From contig JTDE01000106.1 of the NCBI GenBank assembly GCA_014338405.1, forward strand, positions 238,552 through 302,551: 64,000 nt of DNA, given 5' to 3'. Shown here piece by piece: positions 12,310 through 26,237 of this stretch (position 1 is its first letter; each line of letters opens with the position of its first letter). Made by a program: the position numbers and the translations under genes. The stretch comes from Paragonimus skrjabini miyazakii. Its lineage: Eukaryota; Platyhelminthes; Trematoda; Plagiorchiida; Troglotrematidae. Below the pieces are notes generated by a model. The model was not told the origin of the DNA. It saw only the letters and a program-made list of their open reading frames with translations, and made no database searches.

Positions 12310-13621
12310 ACTTTACTAATAAACGTGTGAACTTGCTTAAAGCGTAATTGAAAAGCACACCAGAAGAATTCCATTTCACCCATTTGTTAACGTATTTTTA
12401 AAACAATTGAGGAAGTGAGAAAAGAATTAGGTGAAGAAGGTCACTACCTCTCTGAACTTTGACGTGCAATGTGCCCGGCCCTGTAACTTTGAAAAGATAA
12501 CCGTGATTTTTCGTCTGTAAAGGGATGTTTATTTGCTTCCCATATATTCTGTTTGACATGGATCACTCAATACTCGGTAGAGACATAAAGAAACAGTATG
12601 GAGAAACAAAAGTCAGAGAAACGCGCATTGGAGAATAACAAGGAATCGAAGAGAATTAGTTTAACAGTGATACACAGACTAATGATAAAGAATGACAGAA
12701 CAAGTGACACGTGCCATAAAGAAACGTGCTTAATATTGAGTGCGCATGCAAGAAGGTATTTTCACGTTGAACGCTTTAGAACACTAACGTGAAGTATCCT
12801 TGTAAACTTAAGTTACATGCAAATACGTGCTGATTATACCACTTGTAATGGAGATGCTAATAACAGTAATTGTGTAGAACAGTGGGATGAAACGAATAGA
12901 TCACATGCAGTCAATAGGGACCAGTTTCACTCAGTTTTCCTCTTGAATTATCCCATATAACGTTTGTATTTCATCTGTGAAAAAGAGAATGAAGAGTTTA
13001 ACACATTGATCATTGTATCTGAAACTAACGCAAATGAATATATTTATATACCGAAATCTAGGTGTATCATAACTCGTTCGAAAAATTTGCTTATTCCTGA
13101 TTCGGAAACACAGTGCATTCGACAATAATTAGATAAATTGGTGAATGTTCACAATCAAATAACGCAGTGTCTTTAAGGACAATACTGCATATCTTTATAT
13201 CTCTCTCTCACAAACTTTGGGTTACCTCGCAGTAACGGTAGTTTGTGACAGAGTAGTGAAAACAGCCAGTGTAGTGAACATGCTGACAGCCGCATCATGT
13301 TCCAGTATTTTAACCAAGATGGTCCTGATGTACTTTCTCATTATCGAATGTAGATTCAACAGCACTGTGGCCGATAAACAGGCAACAAGTAGAACGCTCA
13401 TTTCGTATGTTCAGTAGAGTTCACGAGGTTCCTCAAAATGTGTGACAGATGTGATATCAAATGTGCCAAACTACTTATCAGTAACTCAGTGTCAATGCTC
13501 ATCGGTGGCGTTGGTGGATTCCAGCGTGAACTGATCTAGAAATCCTGGTTGGACTGTCAATCGGTTGAATGATCTGGTGGATTTCATACGACACAGTTGG
13601 TTGGGTGGGTGACTAAGTACA
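12310..13621. other. Spacer without recognised genes
   Basis: AT-rich. It contains short open frames without recognisable domains. I see no repeat shared with the rest of the window. Confidence 0.4.
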
Positions 13622-13757
13622 CGTGTGAAATTTCTAATCTTCCGGCGTGGTTTCATAGCCAAGCTGGTAAAACATTCACCACGTTTGGGCATTTTGGTTC
13701 TGTCGCCGGTTCGAATACAGCCTAGGTCCAGATGTTTTGCCATTGGTTCTTCAAAAT
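13622..13757 (+). repeat. SINE-A, degenerate copy
   Basis: The head (GTGTGAAATTTC, then GGCGTGGTTTCA) matches the heads of the SINE-A copies at 57787 and 62985. A box A-like TAGCCAAGCTGG at 13656-13667 and a box B-like GGTTCGAATAC at 13708-13718 have tRNA-like spacing. The tail matches loosely to about 13757. It is older and more mutated than the other two copies. Confidence 0.7.
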
Positions 13758-14939
13758 AACCGAATCCGCGGCCTACACACATTGCGTGGCATATACGGAA
13801 CATCATAGACAAGAAATAAGCGTTCGCTGAGTTCAGTTACGCATTTGGGACGTTCCCAAACCCCTGACACAAAAAGAACATAAGATCGCCTCAGATTTCC
13901 GACCGATAGTAGTGACCGAGAATGGTTTCGGATTACACTTTCCTAAAATGATCATAAAATCGATTGTGAAATGAATATAAGTGTTGCTTCTTACCATCCG
14001 TAAGATTAAAAAGACCGCTGTGTTTTCGCAAAAATTCTTGTTTGATTGTTGTATGGAGTTCAAACACGTTCATTGTGTTCAGATAAGACCTGTCGAATAC
14101 AAAGCGGACATATCAAACGGGGGAAATGTCAAGTTATGTGAAATTTTTTCTTACGTGAGATTCGTAAGCTATCTAATTATTTCTTTCTAAGGTTTACTTA
14201 GACTGACCTCATTATGATAATTTCTTATAAAATTTGAATGCAGAAGTTGTATCGATCACCGTTACTCGCAGTTCTGATGAGAATTGCGCATAGTGGAAGC
14301 CGATTCACAAACATTTCCATTCGATCTCCATTCATGTTTTCCTAATAAAAAGCGGTTAGTGAGCTTCTTATAACAGTAAATCTGTACGGTTACCAACAAA
14401 TCGGGGAATATTTAAAGTATAGGGTAACTGAACATCATTAGCCGACGAGGAGTAGTTTTTATTGACAGAAATGCAAGAAGACAGTAAACCAAAAATATAT
14501 CCATGAATACTGTCATGACTTTGATTGCTTGATTAAACGGCAGTCAACAGACAGAAAATGAGCTTTTAACAGAAAGTAACCGGATCCCAGTCGAAAAACA
14601 GCTAAAGCGGCGCATGGAGCAGAACAATAATGTCTAAATGAAGAACGATGTAGTTAAGGACCTACAGGCAGACACGGGTGGGTCACTGGTTCAGTGGTTA
14701 ACGAATGGCTTAGGTCGACTAGAAATGGTAACCTGTGGTAGACAAGTGTGTCAGATGATGAGCACTGACATTCGGACAAAATATGTGTGTGTGGAAAATG
14801 GATCGCAGAACATCAGGTGTGCCGAGGGCAACTGTCTTGGGAGAGAATGTCCAGCTAGTCAGCACATTAAAACAAGAGATGCTTTGTGTGTGAAGTAGCC
14901 AACAGAGGAGAATAGAGTCAACACCCATTGATCCCTGAA

Positions 14940-15095
14940 CCGAGACTTCCGTCGATATTTCCAGAGTATATACAAAATTAGACGTAAACTCTCTGAGAAG
15001 AGCGAAACTCGAATCTCCTGCATCTTTTCGAAGAGAGCCAACTGGAAAGTCTTTGAGAATGTGGCAGCTTTGATCAATCGTGTGTGATGTTCAAT
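14940..15095 (+). repeat. SINE-B 3' part, degenerate
   Basis: It contains AGAGCGAAACTCGAATC and CATCTTTTCG, then the SINE-B tail GATCAATC...TGATGTTCAAT. The ribozyme region is recognisable from stem II onwards, but its 5' half is scrambled. A box A-like TCACTGGTTCAGTGG near 14681 may be its head, which would require a later insertion of about 200 bp between the two. Confidence 0.6.
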
Positions 15096-16166
15096 CTATA
15101 AGAAGCTAACAGAGCTCGACAGAATTATGAAGTATTATAGACTCCAGTTAAGGATGTGGTGCATCTTTCATAGGCCAGTAACGTTAGTTTGATATCTTCG
15201 ATTGGGACCTCATAAAGGCTGTCATCTTAATCATCTAAGTTAATAGTACTTGGTCCGATATGTGACCCATGAGTAAGACATAAAATAGGCGAGTTCAAGA
15301 GATTTTAGTCAAAGATTTTCGACCTTGACTTTAGATCACTTTGCTGGTTTTCGGACGGATGAGGTTGAACAAACCGCCAAAATAACGTCACAGCCTACGT
15401 CTACTGGTGCCACGAAAACTATATTTCCGCGCTAATTGTAAACGTAGAGTCGGATATATGGGACAGAAATGTGTGAATAACCTTTTATTCCATTTAAGCG
15501 AAGCATTTGTGGTTTTCAGACCATATGAAAATTATTTTGACAGTTACAACGTAAGACTGACTGTACAGCAAAAAAATCGTTCATCTTCTTTTGGGAACCA
15601 ACAATTAATGGTCTCGGCTCATCAAATACAAGGTTTTCGACTCGCCTTTCAAGACATCGTCATCTTCGACATTTTATCGCTAAGCTAATGGTTGTCAGAA
15701 CCAGGAAATCATTCATGACATCCCAGATCCCGGAACATCTAGCCTGTTTGTAGCTGAGTACTGCAAACAATCATTGAAGATGCAACGGAACTTTTCACTA
15801 AATTGTGTTGTAATCTCGGCAGTCCACACACCGACTTTTATGGCAACTGAACTGCTACCTTCACAAAGAGCGATGGTTGAGAACAAACGATACGTCTGCT
15901 AAACGAACTTCAGTTCTATCAGTTTGTAGGAGAACAGTAATGGTTTGTCCAAGTGTTTCTAGGTTAAAGTGCAAATAGACAGATAGACAGTACTTGTTAA
16001 TGGATAATGTGTAAATCAATAAGCCTTACAGCAGCTGAGATTGAGTTTCAGAGGAGAGATCAAATGTTGGATCTTTATGTGCATACGTAAGTGATGTTGA
16101 AGTGACTACAAAGTTGCCAGACATTTTGATGTTAGAGATATTAACCACTTGCAGATTAAAGTTTTG
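15096..16166. other. Spacer without recognised genes
   Basis: I see no coding homology and no repeat family member before the PLE that starts at 16167. Confidence 0.4.
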
Positions 16167-16322
16167 GTAATCAAAAGTAACAATGTAATGAACAATTGTT
16201 TTCGATAATTCTTTCTCAAGTCAATACAACTACATAGGTTTCATCAGGACGTCATAAGACAAGTCGCGAAAAACAAGAAGTGAATGCTCACGAGTGACAA
16301 TAAAAGCTAATACTAGACTACG
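16167..16322 (+). repeat. Left inverted terminal repeat of mini-PLE
   Basis: Its reverse complement matches 16827-16976 along most of its length, with scattered substitutions and small indels. Confidence 0.85.
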
Positions 16323-16826
16323 AACACAATACTTTGTTGGACCATGGCCGGACGTTCATTCGCTACCAGTCCGCGATCAGTCAACGCTCGTGTATTCATT
16401 TTCATGCTGCTGTTATATTGCAGAATATGTTGGTCGTACGACTAGGCGCTTGTCAAAAAGGATCAAGGGACATCATCCAGTTTGAATTAGAACCGGTTGT
16501 CGTAACTCGATTACCAGCGCCCCTGCTGTACATCTAGCTGGCGCCAACCATCGCATAGACATTAGCAAAGCCTTCCGGGTTGTCTACAAAGTTACCAACA
16601 CAACCAAAAATAGTCCCTCAGCGCATTCCAAAGACCGCCCAATCGATTGCTATTAGATTGCACAACCCTAACCTTTGCTTCCAAAAGAAATTTGTTCAGT
16701 CCTTGCAACTTCCGTGGCCACAGATCAATCACATCCAATCTAACCACACACGAACATTCGGCCCTGACCGCGTGACGTAACATCCAGTCAACGTCCAGCC
16801 TTGACCTAACCAATTAGTGTGTGCGT

Positions 16827-16976
16827 AGTCTAGTGTTAGTCTTTATTGTCACTTGAGGACATTCACTTCTTGTTTCTTGCGTCTTGTCTTATGACGTCTT
16901 GATGAAATTATGCATGTTTATTCAGAAGGAAATATCGAAAGCACTTGTTCATCACATTGTTACTTTTGATGTAATC
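16827..16976 (-). repeat. Right inverted terminal repeat of mini-PLE
   Basis: Inverted partner of 16167-16322; it ends TTACTTTTGATGTAATC. Confidence 0.85.
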
Positions 16977-18266
16977 GGAATTTTCCGACAAATTCGTTTA
17001 TATTCAGCCAAATGAGAGATGAGCTTGTTATGGTAACTCCCGTCTATTATGAATTACTTTCCTTCAAGTGGCCAGAGACGTCGATTCATGCATGTTGAAT
17101 ACAGCTCATGTTTGATAGCAGCGTTGCTATCTAGTCAAATTTTTTAGCATGTCTCTCATAAGTGGAAGCAGCGAAACTGATGTGTACTCTTACAAAAGAT
17201 AAATAGCATTGTGCATAAAATCGATAGTCATCCACAAGTGGGCGTGTCTTTTGTTTAGTCAGTGTATGTGTCGTTTCATCCAGGTTTACTTCCACCAAAT
17301 CTGCCTATCGTTTGCAATAAGCTTATTGTGCCCCGGTAAAGTTAATGACGCCGAGTGGCGGTATCGTTCAATAGAACCGTCGTTAGTGTAAGATAACTCC
17401 TTGAACATCAAACGTTGACGCAAGTTCGCTTTCGTAATCAAACATTGAGCAGGCGTCGAGATCGTGGAACTGGAAATCAAACAAATGTTTGCTGCTTAGA
17501 TCATCGCTGCTTTTATTCAGCAGCTATAATCCAGTCGAGCATTTTAGAATAACATTGTTGGGAAGTTTACACGAATTAGTTGTGAACCGAAAAGCGCGTT
17601 AACAAACGACTTAAGTCAGTGCAATGAAAGTGTCGACTGTTTAAGTGTAATTTTCAATCATATTGTTCAATTTTAGCTGTCGGGTGTACTATTTCGTTTA
17701 ACGGTAAGTTTTACAAAACGTCTCTTGGTTTAGTAACTTAAGAAGGAATTATATCGAGTAGGTGTACGTCAACTTGTCACCTACGTTTCTATCGAAAGAT
17801 TGCAGGGGAACCAACTTGATTGGATCAGCCAAAATACAAGAAGTTTTGGGTATCGATCCGATCAAATACTGGGCTGTAAACGAACTTTACTAAAGTGAAA
17901 ATGACTCTGCTTGGTAAACGAGATTATGTGGTGATACTCGATGTAAGGTATTATAAAACCATGAAGAAACGTGTTTGTTATTGTTAAGCGGGTGGAACAA
18001 AAGAACATCGTCATGGTATTAACCAGACATAAAACCCAACTGATACCTTTTCAGTTGCGCTGACTACCCAATCGTAGGAAGTCCGTAGAAGAAATGGTGG
18101 GGACAGTTTATGATTTACTGAGTAAAATATACTCATTGCTAGGTCATTGTAGCAAGGGCGGACGTATTTTTATCAGAAACGCCACAGCTTCTTTTCATCC
18201 ACCAATACGCGTTACAACTAAACTGCACCGTCAGCGAAACTTTGGTTTAGTGTTTTGTTTTGCTAG
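16977..18266. other. Spacer without recognised genes
   Basis: No repeat or coding homology recognised. The last 30 bases are T-rich and form the possible splice acceptor of the next entry. Confidence 0.4.
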
Positions 18267-18626
18267 AACAGCACAACATGCGTAGTTGTATTACAGAAGT
18301 TAGCTGGAAAGGTTAATGAGATTACAATACCAGTGATCCTTGCGGCTAGTATGTATAGTGTGCAAATAAAAATTCCTCTGTTGCACATCAGTAGGGCACT
18401 GTTTAATAGCCAGCTACTTACGGCCGCTTCAAGGCAAGGATGCCGAATTCTACTCACGAGACTATATGCTAGAACACAAACTGCTATTGATACTAAGTTA
18501 GCAGGCTTGACAGTCTCCGCTCTCGCGTCATGTCCCAGTTTATTATTTGACTCCAAACGCGTTATACCCCTGTTTCGTCAAATGTGCACTATGGCCCAAC
18601 AGATGGAAATTAAAACCTTTGTTTAA
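18267..18626 (+). CDS. Candidate terminal exon, unknown protein
   Basis: A T-rich tract ending TTTTGCTAG precedes 18267, a good 3' splice site. The frame then stays open for 119 codons to TAA (18624-18626). The predicted segment contains AGKVNEITIPVILAAS, LHISRALFNSQLLTAASRQG and TKLAGLTVSALASCPSLLF. It looks mostly helical and could be part of a helical-repeat protein, but I do not recognise a family. The opposite strand also has a long open frame here, which weakens the call. No preceding exon could be assigned. Confidence 0.3.
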   Translation, partial: NSTTCVVVLQKLAGKVNEITIPVILAASMYSVQIKIPLLHISRALFNSQLLTAASRQGCRILLTRLYARTQTAIDTKLAGLTVSALASCPSLLFDSKRVIPLFRQMCTMAQQMEIKTFV

Positions 18627-21600
18627 ATGTAAATGATACACAGCACTTTCGCTCGTGCTAGCATAATTAGGGCCACACTTGTGCACAATGGTCTAAAAAG
18701 CAAGTTAAAAGTGAGATTTAACAACACATGATTTTATTTATTCACCTGATCTGACGGCCTCATTTTCGGCGGAAACAGTTGGCTTAGCCATTGTTATTTT
18801 AGCCCCCTGCTGTAGTGTTAAACTTGGCCAATCTTGAAACAGAGTGATCGCTAAAATTAGTCGGATTTATGAGTTGCTGTGATGATCTACCTCCAGGATG
18901 ATTAACGGAGATCAGGTGACAACTTGATAACTGTTGACGTAAAAGTTTCCAGTGTCTATGCGAGATCTCTGAGCTCTGTGAATGTTCCTGTGATAGTCCT
19001 GTTATCTTGACGTTACATTTTTATTTGTTATATGGGTCCCTGCTATTTTTGCAATAGATTGCACGACTGAGTTGAGTTAAACTCAGTCATGCCTTCTGAT
19101 TTTACTGTCCAATCTCCTCCATCCTGTGATTTTTAATTTGGATTATTCTTCGACCTAAGCTGTGTTCCAACAGTTATGAGTCTGAATGGAATTTTTGTGA
19201 CAACTGCCCCAGCATAATGAATGATAGACATGACACATTAAATGATAACATATCAACCGTAAGCCACTAGGTCATCCTATTTCTCCCCAAAGAAGTGATG
19301 TAAATTATAGCCTTATCCATTTGTTGCTACATGATGATATTAGTAGAGTTTATACGTGTAAGAAAGTAGGATGGACCTAATTTCCCTGGCTAATTCTGTG
19401 AAGTGAACCGAACTGGACCGAAAGCGCATTCTGGAACAAACAAGCGGTTTTGTGGTTGCTTACGCACATCTCATTTTTACAGTGACCAATGCAACAACGT
19501 TAATCTTATTTATGTGATGTAACCAAATTGAATGGGGGAATCTACCGGGACCATATTTATAATTCTTCAAAAGAAAACTGTACAGTTTAGGAAACAGGAC
19601 ATTTCGGTTAATAAAAACAACCCAAAAGTATTTTACTAATAGATTTTTACGACAACATTATCGGTGGTTTCTTGGGTCTTTATGCAAATGAGTGAAATAG
19701 ACATTTCGTCTGATAGCAACATTTTCATCTCCATTATCACTTTTTATCATGTCCATACTTTACATTGTATGCTATGCAAAAGCTCTCTTGCTTGGGATTG
19801 CGGATCAAAAAAATAAACGGCTTTGACCAAACGTTTTGCTGTGTATAATTAAATACCATGTTCAATTACAAGTTCACGTTGTTCACCTGCATAAGAAATG
19901 TTTCCCTTGAACTTCATATATAGAAGCTGAATCCAGTCCTGCAGTACAGGAGAATTTTATAATGTGATCGCGAAACTTGTAGAAGGTATGAACTTCTGTG
20001 ATATTTTCAAAACTGCGTAAGCATTTCAAACGTTGAATATTACTTTCATGCGCAAAGTAAGGCACTTCTGACGAGAAAAAATAGCATCGTTGTTGTTTTG
20101 TACTCCATTTAGCCCAACGTGAACCAGAATAGTTATAAGTGAGCACAATTCGGGAATTTTGGCGGAATTATCGAATTACGGGAGTAGTGTAATACTTTCA
20201 AGAGTACCACTTTGAACACAGTATAGTTCTGCGGTGTACTAAGGTTATTGTGAATACACGGATCGATATCTAAAACTCTAAGGGTAGTCAGACAAAACAG
20301 CCACTCTGTATCATTTCCACCGGGTGGCTAGAACCCTTTCTGTTTAATTAGGAAGTCCACACTCCAAAAATCCACGATGGGCATTTCGATCGCATTCAAT
20401 GAAAACCAAAAAGCGATACAACCTGTAGTTTGCAGACGCGATGCCACTCGAACTCATCAACCCATCTTCACATATAATTCATTGATGTAACTGCCCTGGA
20501 ATCCTACCGTGACACGGTAATCAATAATTACTGGTTAATATCAACTTTTGCAATTTTATCTTGACCTTACATGCCACCCACTTTGCCTATGTTCTGTTTT
20601 GACTTAGTTACTTCAAAAAGCTTCAGTGCAGTTGGATGTAGTTAGGTTGCGAACAGTCCAATTATAAATTGCTAATGTCGCACAAAACCAACGCTCGTAG
20701 AAGCTTATAACTATTTTCGAAGAAATCCTAAAAACAGCTGTACTTCTTTTAAAGTAAGAGTATTGTGTATTTTTGGGAATGATTTATGTCTGTTGCAATT
20801 TAAATTCGAATTTGAGAATGGACCTTATACTGGCAGACGCTTCTATCTTTCTGTTAATCCTCACGGCATGCTTCACTGGGTAAAAACTCAGCATAAATGA
20901 ATTTGACTAAACATGTATTATGCAACCTGAGGTTTAAATTGTCAGCTTTTGACTTTCCGCTGCTTCAGAACCAAGATATCATTATATAAGCCACATCAAA
21001 ACAATTTGAACGGCATCAAGTGAACAAAAAATATAGCTTCAGCGTCGTGGTTAATTGATTAGTAAGCAGTTACGGTTTCTGTTGTAACAAAACAGGAGTG
21101 AGACTGAGTGTGTGCGAATATAACCCTATATCTACATCCAGTTGATGGAATAGAAATGTATTTATTAGAAGCCGAACTAAAATGGAGAAACAAGTCAGTG
21201 AAATTTTGGATGCTGTGTTGCCGAATACTGTAAGATGAAGATGGAGAAGAGAATTGGTTTTGTTTCAGTATACAATCTAACTACAACTTTAATGATACAC
21301 CAAACAAAAAACCCTTCAGGAAGATAAACCAGACATGAAACAAACAATTGTATTTCCGGTAAGGTGTATAGTTGCATTGATAAAATGAGTTTGGGTGTGG
21401 TGCCATGGGAAGCCAGAAAAAAATGCCACCAACTACTGTTGTCCGACTCTAGCTAGAAACTCATTCGCATTTGTGGAACACGGAACAACATTAGTCAAAG
21501 TGAAACATAGACAATGCTTCGTTATAGTCAGTATTAAGCCAGCACTCAACAACCGGTTTCACCCTTCTTTGTATGCCTCAGGTAGATGTTGTCTGGACGA

Positions 21601-24600
21601 CGTTCACACAAGCAACTTCTCTCGTAATGACCCAGTGCTGTTATTCGGCCGGCTGCCAGTCATGTGAGTACCTCTTACAGTGTTGTTGTTATAATCATAA
21701 GCTGGTCTACCATTTGAGTGACAAGTAATCTGGTGTCGCTGCAGTAAATTTGATCTGTATCTCTATTGTCCCTTTATGTAATTGTGCAGGTCTGACGGAG
21801 GTTTAACAAAACCATGCTTTCTGGTATATCTCTATTATCGTTGTCAAGATGTGTGTTCCCGAAACGAAGGCAACACAAGTGTTTTTATGAGTGTAGGAAG
21901 CTCAGGACGTTAGCTTGGTGTCTGGCGGTTAAGTTTTATCAAACAGTACGCGTTCTCTGCCGAACACTTACTAGCCACAAAGCACTTTGAAACCACAGAT
22001 TAATCTTTGACCATGCGGTTTCCTTTTCCTTGCAGCGGTTTCGTATATCGTCTTGAGTCGAAAATACGTTAAAATGTTTGTTCGGGATTGGTTTAATCGT
22101 TTACCTGTAACGAAAATTATGTTCGGCTGCTGAAGTCTTAACCTGAAATAATGCATATGTGATGTGTAACTTGTCTGAAGCTCTGGTGCGGAAGTTCACG
22201 CAGATTTACAAGATTTGTTAATTTGTTTTTATATGAAAAGTTGAATAAAGTGTCCGTCCACTGCTACGTTCCTTTTTGGAGCACAATTTACATAACCCTG
22301 CTAATGAAAGGCGGACTTAGTAGTTCTTGGCTGCTAGTATTAACCAGCGATATGTACGTGCATGTGCATACCAAACAAGCAAGGTTTATTCCCTACGAGT
22401 GGACGTGGAAGTCTATTTTCACAATTTGCCACATATACTACCCACATTCACGGAGATAAGAAACACCAGTATGCACTGCTCGTAATTACCTAAAACGGTC
22501 AAAATTAGCCAATTCCAACAAAAAGTGCGGGTATATAATTAAAACTGTTTATACTCGTCAGCTTTACGAATTGTAAACCTCAACAGTGTTTGTCTCTTTG
22601 TGCTGAACATTTCATCTTCCCTGAGCTCATTTTACAGCACCGATTGCTGAGGTAATTTTGTAAGATGGTTAAACTTAGTACAACATTCAAGGGTTCGCTT
22701 CGATCATATCTAGAATATGAAACGTCACACATCATTCAAGAGTTATCATTATTTTGTACTGATGAATAAATACGAGGATGTATAAAAATGATGAGACTTG
22801 GAAATATTCCCCATCCAGACAAAATGGTGGAATCAGATCAATTCTCAATACATCACAGATAACTGGAGAGAGATGTATTTTTTCACCTTAAAAATGTCAC
22901 GCAGTCTGCTAGAAGATTACCCGCTAACAAGCATAAAGAAAACCTTTGGAGTTATTTTCGCTCGAATTGGATAAGGCAATAAGCAGGCGATCACGTATAC
23001 TTAACTGTTTTGAAGTTAAGGCATGTTTGTAGTAAAATATTGCCCAATATTTCTGTCTCGACCAGTTGAACGTTTTCAAGTTTATTTCATCGGCACATCT
23101 ACGATAAACAACATGTACTAAAACATTTCTTGGATATGAGTCTCGCCAACTGCTGAACGTCGTTGAAGACGTAGAACTGATCATACTCTGCTTCAGTTTG
23201 CTTCAATGTTTGGTGCTCATATGATTTCATTGAACTCTCCTTTGCATTTAATTCTGTTCACCACAACTTTAAATCCATGAACCACTCACTACAATTTTCT
23301 TTTATCAATAGTGCAATAAATACAAGCAGGTAAAGATTCTTCTTCCTTCTTTGGCGAACTGCAAACCTGTGAAACAAACATTTTTCTTCTGATCAAGAAA
23401 ATGTTCAACCTGATGGTGAACTTATCTATTTCAAGGCTTTGAACAAGCTATTAAATTCGGGTTCATCTTCATTGAATTAATGTATTTCTAAGCCAACAGG
23501 AACATGTTACATTCAAAGATTTTACTCATTTATAAAATCAAATCAAATGGCAACCTAATATTGTCAGAAATTATCATAACTAGACCAATTAGATAAGCCC
23601 TAAATTTCACAATTTTTAGTAAAGCACATCAGGGTGAGTACAAAGTATTTGTAGCTTTCAAATTCCGTACGAGTTGGTCACAAGCATTACTACTGTATAC
23701 CGCTAAACAGCGACATAATGTTCGCGATGGTGATATTTTGCATTGTGAGGGAAAGTAAGTTCAAAAACAGTATCTTCGAACGGTTACTTACAAAAGTATA
23801 ATGAAGTACATAACAAGATCGGAGTGGTTGAAAACATCGTGTACTTTCCACTCATTCAAAAGGTCTCCTGAAATTATCAGTCAGATGTGACCGTAAATCA
23901 CTGAATGAAATTTATAGTGAACCGTATATATTCAGCCACCCAGTTATGCATGTCATCATCAAACAATTAACCATACCAATCCAGCGTATTGCCTGTCATA
24001 TTATCCTTCAGTTACAGTGACACTCGTGTAGGTGAGATAATTAGAAGGCTTACGTCAAGGTACACAATTGTGCACTTCCCAAAGGGATTGATCAATTTGT
24101 TCCAACCGTTTTGTGGACATATACGACAGAGTGAGGCAGGTCTGAGTTTATCGATTACTCGGCATATCCAGTAAAGAGTTCACTGTATGATTACATTACG
24201 TTCGTTTATTGTGTTTGTCGGTCCATCTTCGCCCTCAGTCCATAAAACTGTCTTGCTCAGATTATTAGTTGGCCTAGCGCATACAAAGTTTGTCGTTGCA
24301 GTCCAGTCACTTGCTTTTAACTTGGCTGGCTAATGCTGAGCAACCTACTTTGCTTTCCTGTAATTAAGGAACTTGTTTTCAGCACATGGTTAACAGTATG
24401 AAGATAATCGTTAATGTCAACAACCCACATTGTCCTAGCGTTGCAGTGGAATTAGCAAACAAGGTCGAACTTCAGAACTGAACAGATATTAACTCTCACT
24501 TGTGCAGAGTATTTAAATTGTTGAGAAACTTCGAAAAGGGATAAATTAATATTTTTCATCTCAGACGAAAACCTTACGGTTTAAACTGATAACTCCTGCC

Positions 24601-26237
24601 AAGACAACCAATCAGAGAAGGGCTACTTATTAACGTGTGTCACGGTTTTTCCTAAGAGATCGATAGTGAATCCATTAGTAATAAGAATGTCTTCATCACA
24701 TATGAATCATTTACTGCGTTACTGTAAACGAAATAAAGCTGACGGATAAATGATGTGGTCTTTTTACTTATTTTCTGATAAGGGGAAACATTGATTATTA
24801 TGTAGAAAACTATAAACGAGCAAGTGACAGTTGGGAGCAAGTGAATAACTGTAGCTAGATATAGTGGGAGATATTTCTGAAGATCTAGAAAGGACAGGGT
24901 ATAAAAGGACCAGATTTTGACGCAATCTCCGCAAACATTAAAGTGACGTTGGAGTACAAAAATTATCCTGAAGTGTCACTAGGGCATGATAAATGCTCTG
25001 ATGAGCAATAGATGAACATACTTTTGGTCCAAAGACTGCGATAACTACTGTTGACCAGCACAACCAGTGGGAACGTACACATGTACTGATAAAATGAAAT
25101 ATAGTTAACAAAGCGTTAAAAGAGAATTGAATTGTAGAACTTAAATGTGAATCAAAAACCTTCATGGACTAGGTATTCTCATTACAAGACATATAGTAGT
25201 AGTGAGGAAAAAACGTGGAACAGAACACCTTTACCATACGTTAATAGTTATAAGCGTTCACAGTTTAACTGAAAAAGAACGAACCTCTGATAAGGCAAAG
25301 TCGGAGGGAAGTACATAAAAGAAATAGGACAGGGAAGCTCAAGTTTTACAGTAGATGAATCAAAAATCAACAGCGTGACATGGGCACAAGTTGAAAACGT
25401 ATGCGCACAATAGGATAAAAAGCTATTCACATGCACAAAGTACCTATCGTACCGAGTCTGCCGGATGACTGATACACTTAGGTAAAGCATCACGCCATTA
25501 AAAGAAAGCGGTTTGCTACCGGTCAAGAACCAAAAGAAGTATAATCACTAACTTCCTAATGTAGTGTTTCAGGCAAAATGTAGAGGAGACGGCGGTGAAG
25601 CAGAATTCCTCAAGCCATATTCAAAGTGAGTGGTCCAGTTGGTGGAGATAAGTAGATTACGAAGTGATGAAATGCGATGTGAGATTCCTAAACCAGCTAC
25701 AACTTATATCAAAAGTGGTGGTGTGATATTTGACGAACTCTTCAAACTTCTTTGAAGTAATACACCTTGATTTAGTTACAAGCATTTTACGCCCGATGAA
25801 CATCCCAATATAGAACCGCTTTTGTGTAACTGGACGGCCTTGACCACTAATGAACCCAGTTTTGACTGCTGATGGTTAGACACCTGTTCACTCTGGAGAT
25901 GTTCCACCTTCGCCTACATTAAGTGCCTGCGAGACACCCACATACAAATTGCTCTTGGAAAGCCGTTAAAATACTTATTAACCCGAACGTATGTAAAAGG
26001 TTTTTCTTTTTGGTAAAACCCAATGTTCGACCATCCGTTATATCTTCACCGTAAATTAGAATTAATTTTTACGCTTTTTATTTGTTTTTCGCAAGCAGCA
26101 GCAGTTTACTTTATCCCATATTTATGGTGCATATGATAGTTATTGTTGTAACCTATAAGTTAGCAAGCACTTACACTTGTATTATATTACTGAATTCGTC
26201 GAAGGTATTACCACTGCGATATGATATCGTATGATCA
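18627..26237. other. Long spacer, no confident gene
   Basis: I see only short open frames. 21581-21663 has a passable acceptor (TATGCCTCAG) and a good donor (GTGAGT at 21664) around an open frame and may be a small exon of unknown function. No mobile element was recognised in these 7.6 kb, making it the longest quiet part of the window. Confidence 0.35.

Larger units (their letters stand above)
16167..16976 (+). mobile_element. Mini-PLE with long inverted terminal repeats, endonuclease only
   Basis: The ends are inverted repeats: about 16167-16322 against 16827-16976, both containing an AAAAGTAACAATGT-type terminus, a GACGTCATAAGACAAG block and AACAAGAAGTGAATG (or complements). Between them is a single PLE module. 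Frames from 16294 and from about 16490 encode LVYSFSCCCYIAEYVGRTTRRLSKRI, then ITSAPAVHLAGANHRIDISK, then QSIAIRLHNPNLCFQKKFVQ and LQLPWPQ in three different frames, so at least two frameshifts have accumulated. No RT sequence remains. The copy cannot encode a working endonuclease. The related copy at 11822-12309 shows that this RT-less layout occurs more than once in the window. Confidence 0.86.
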
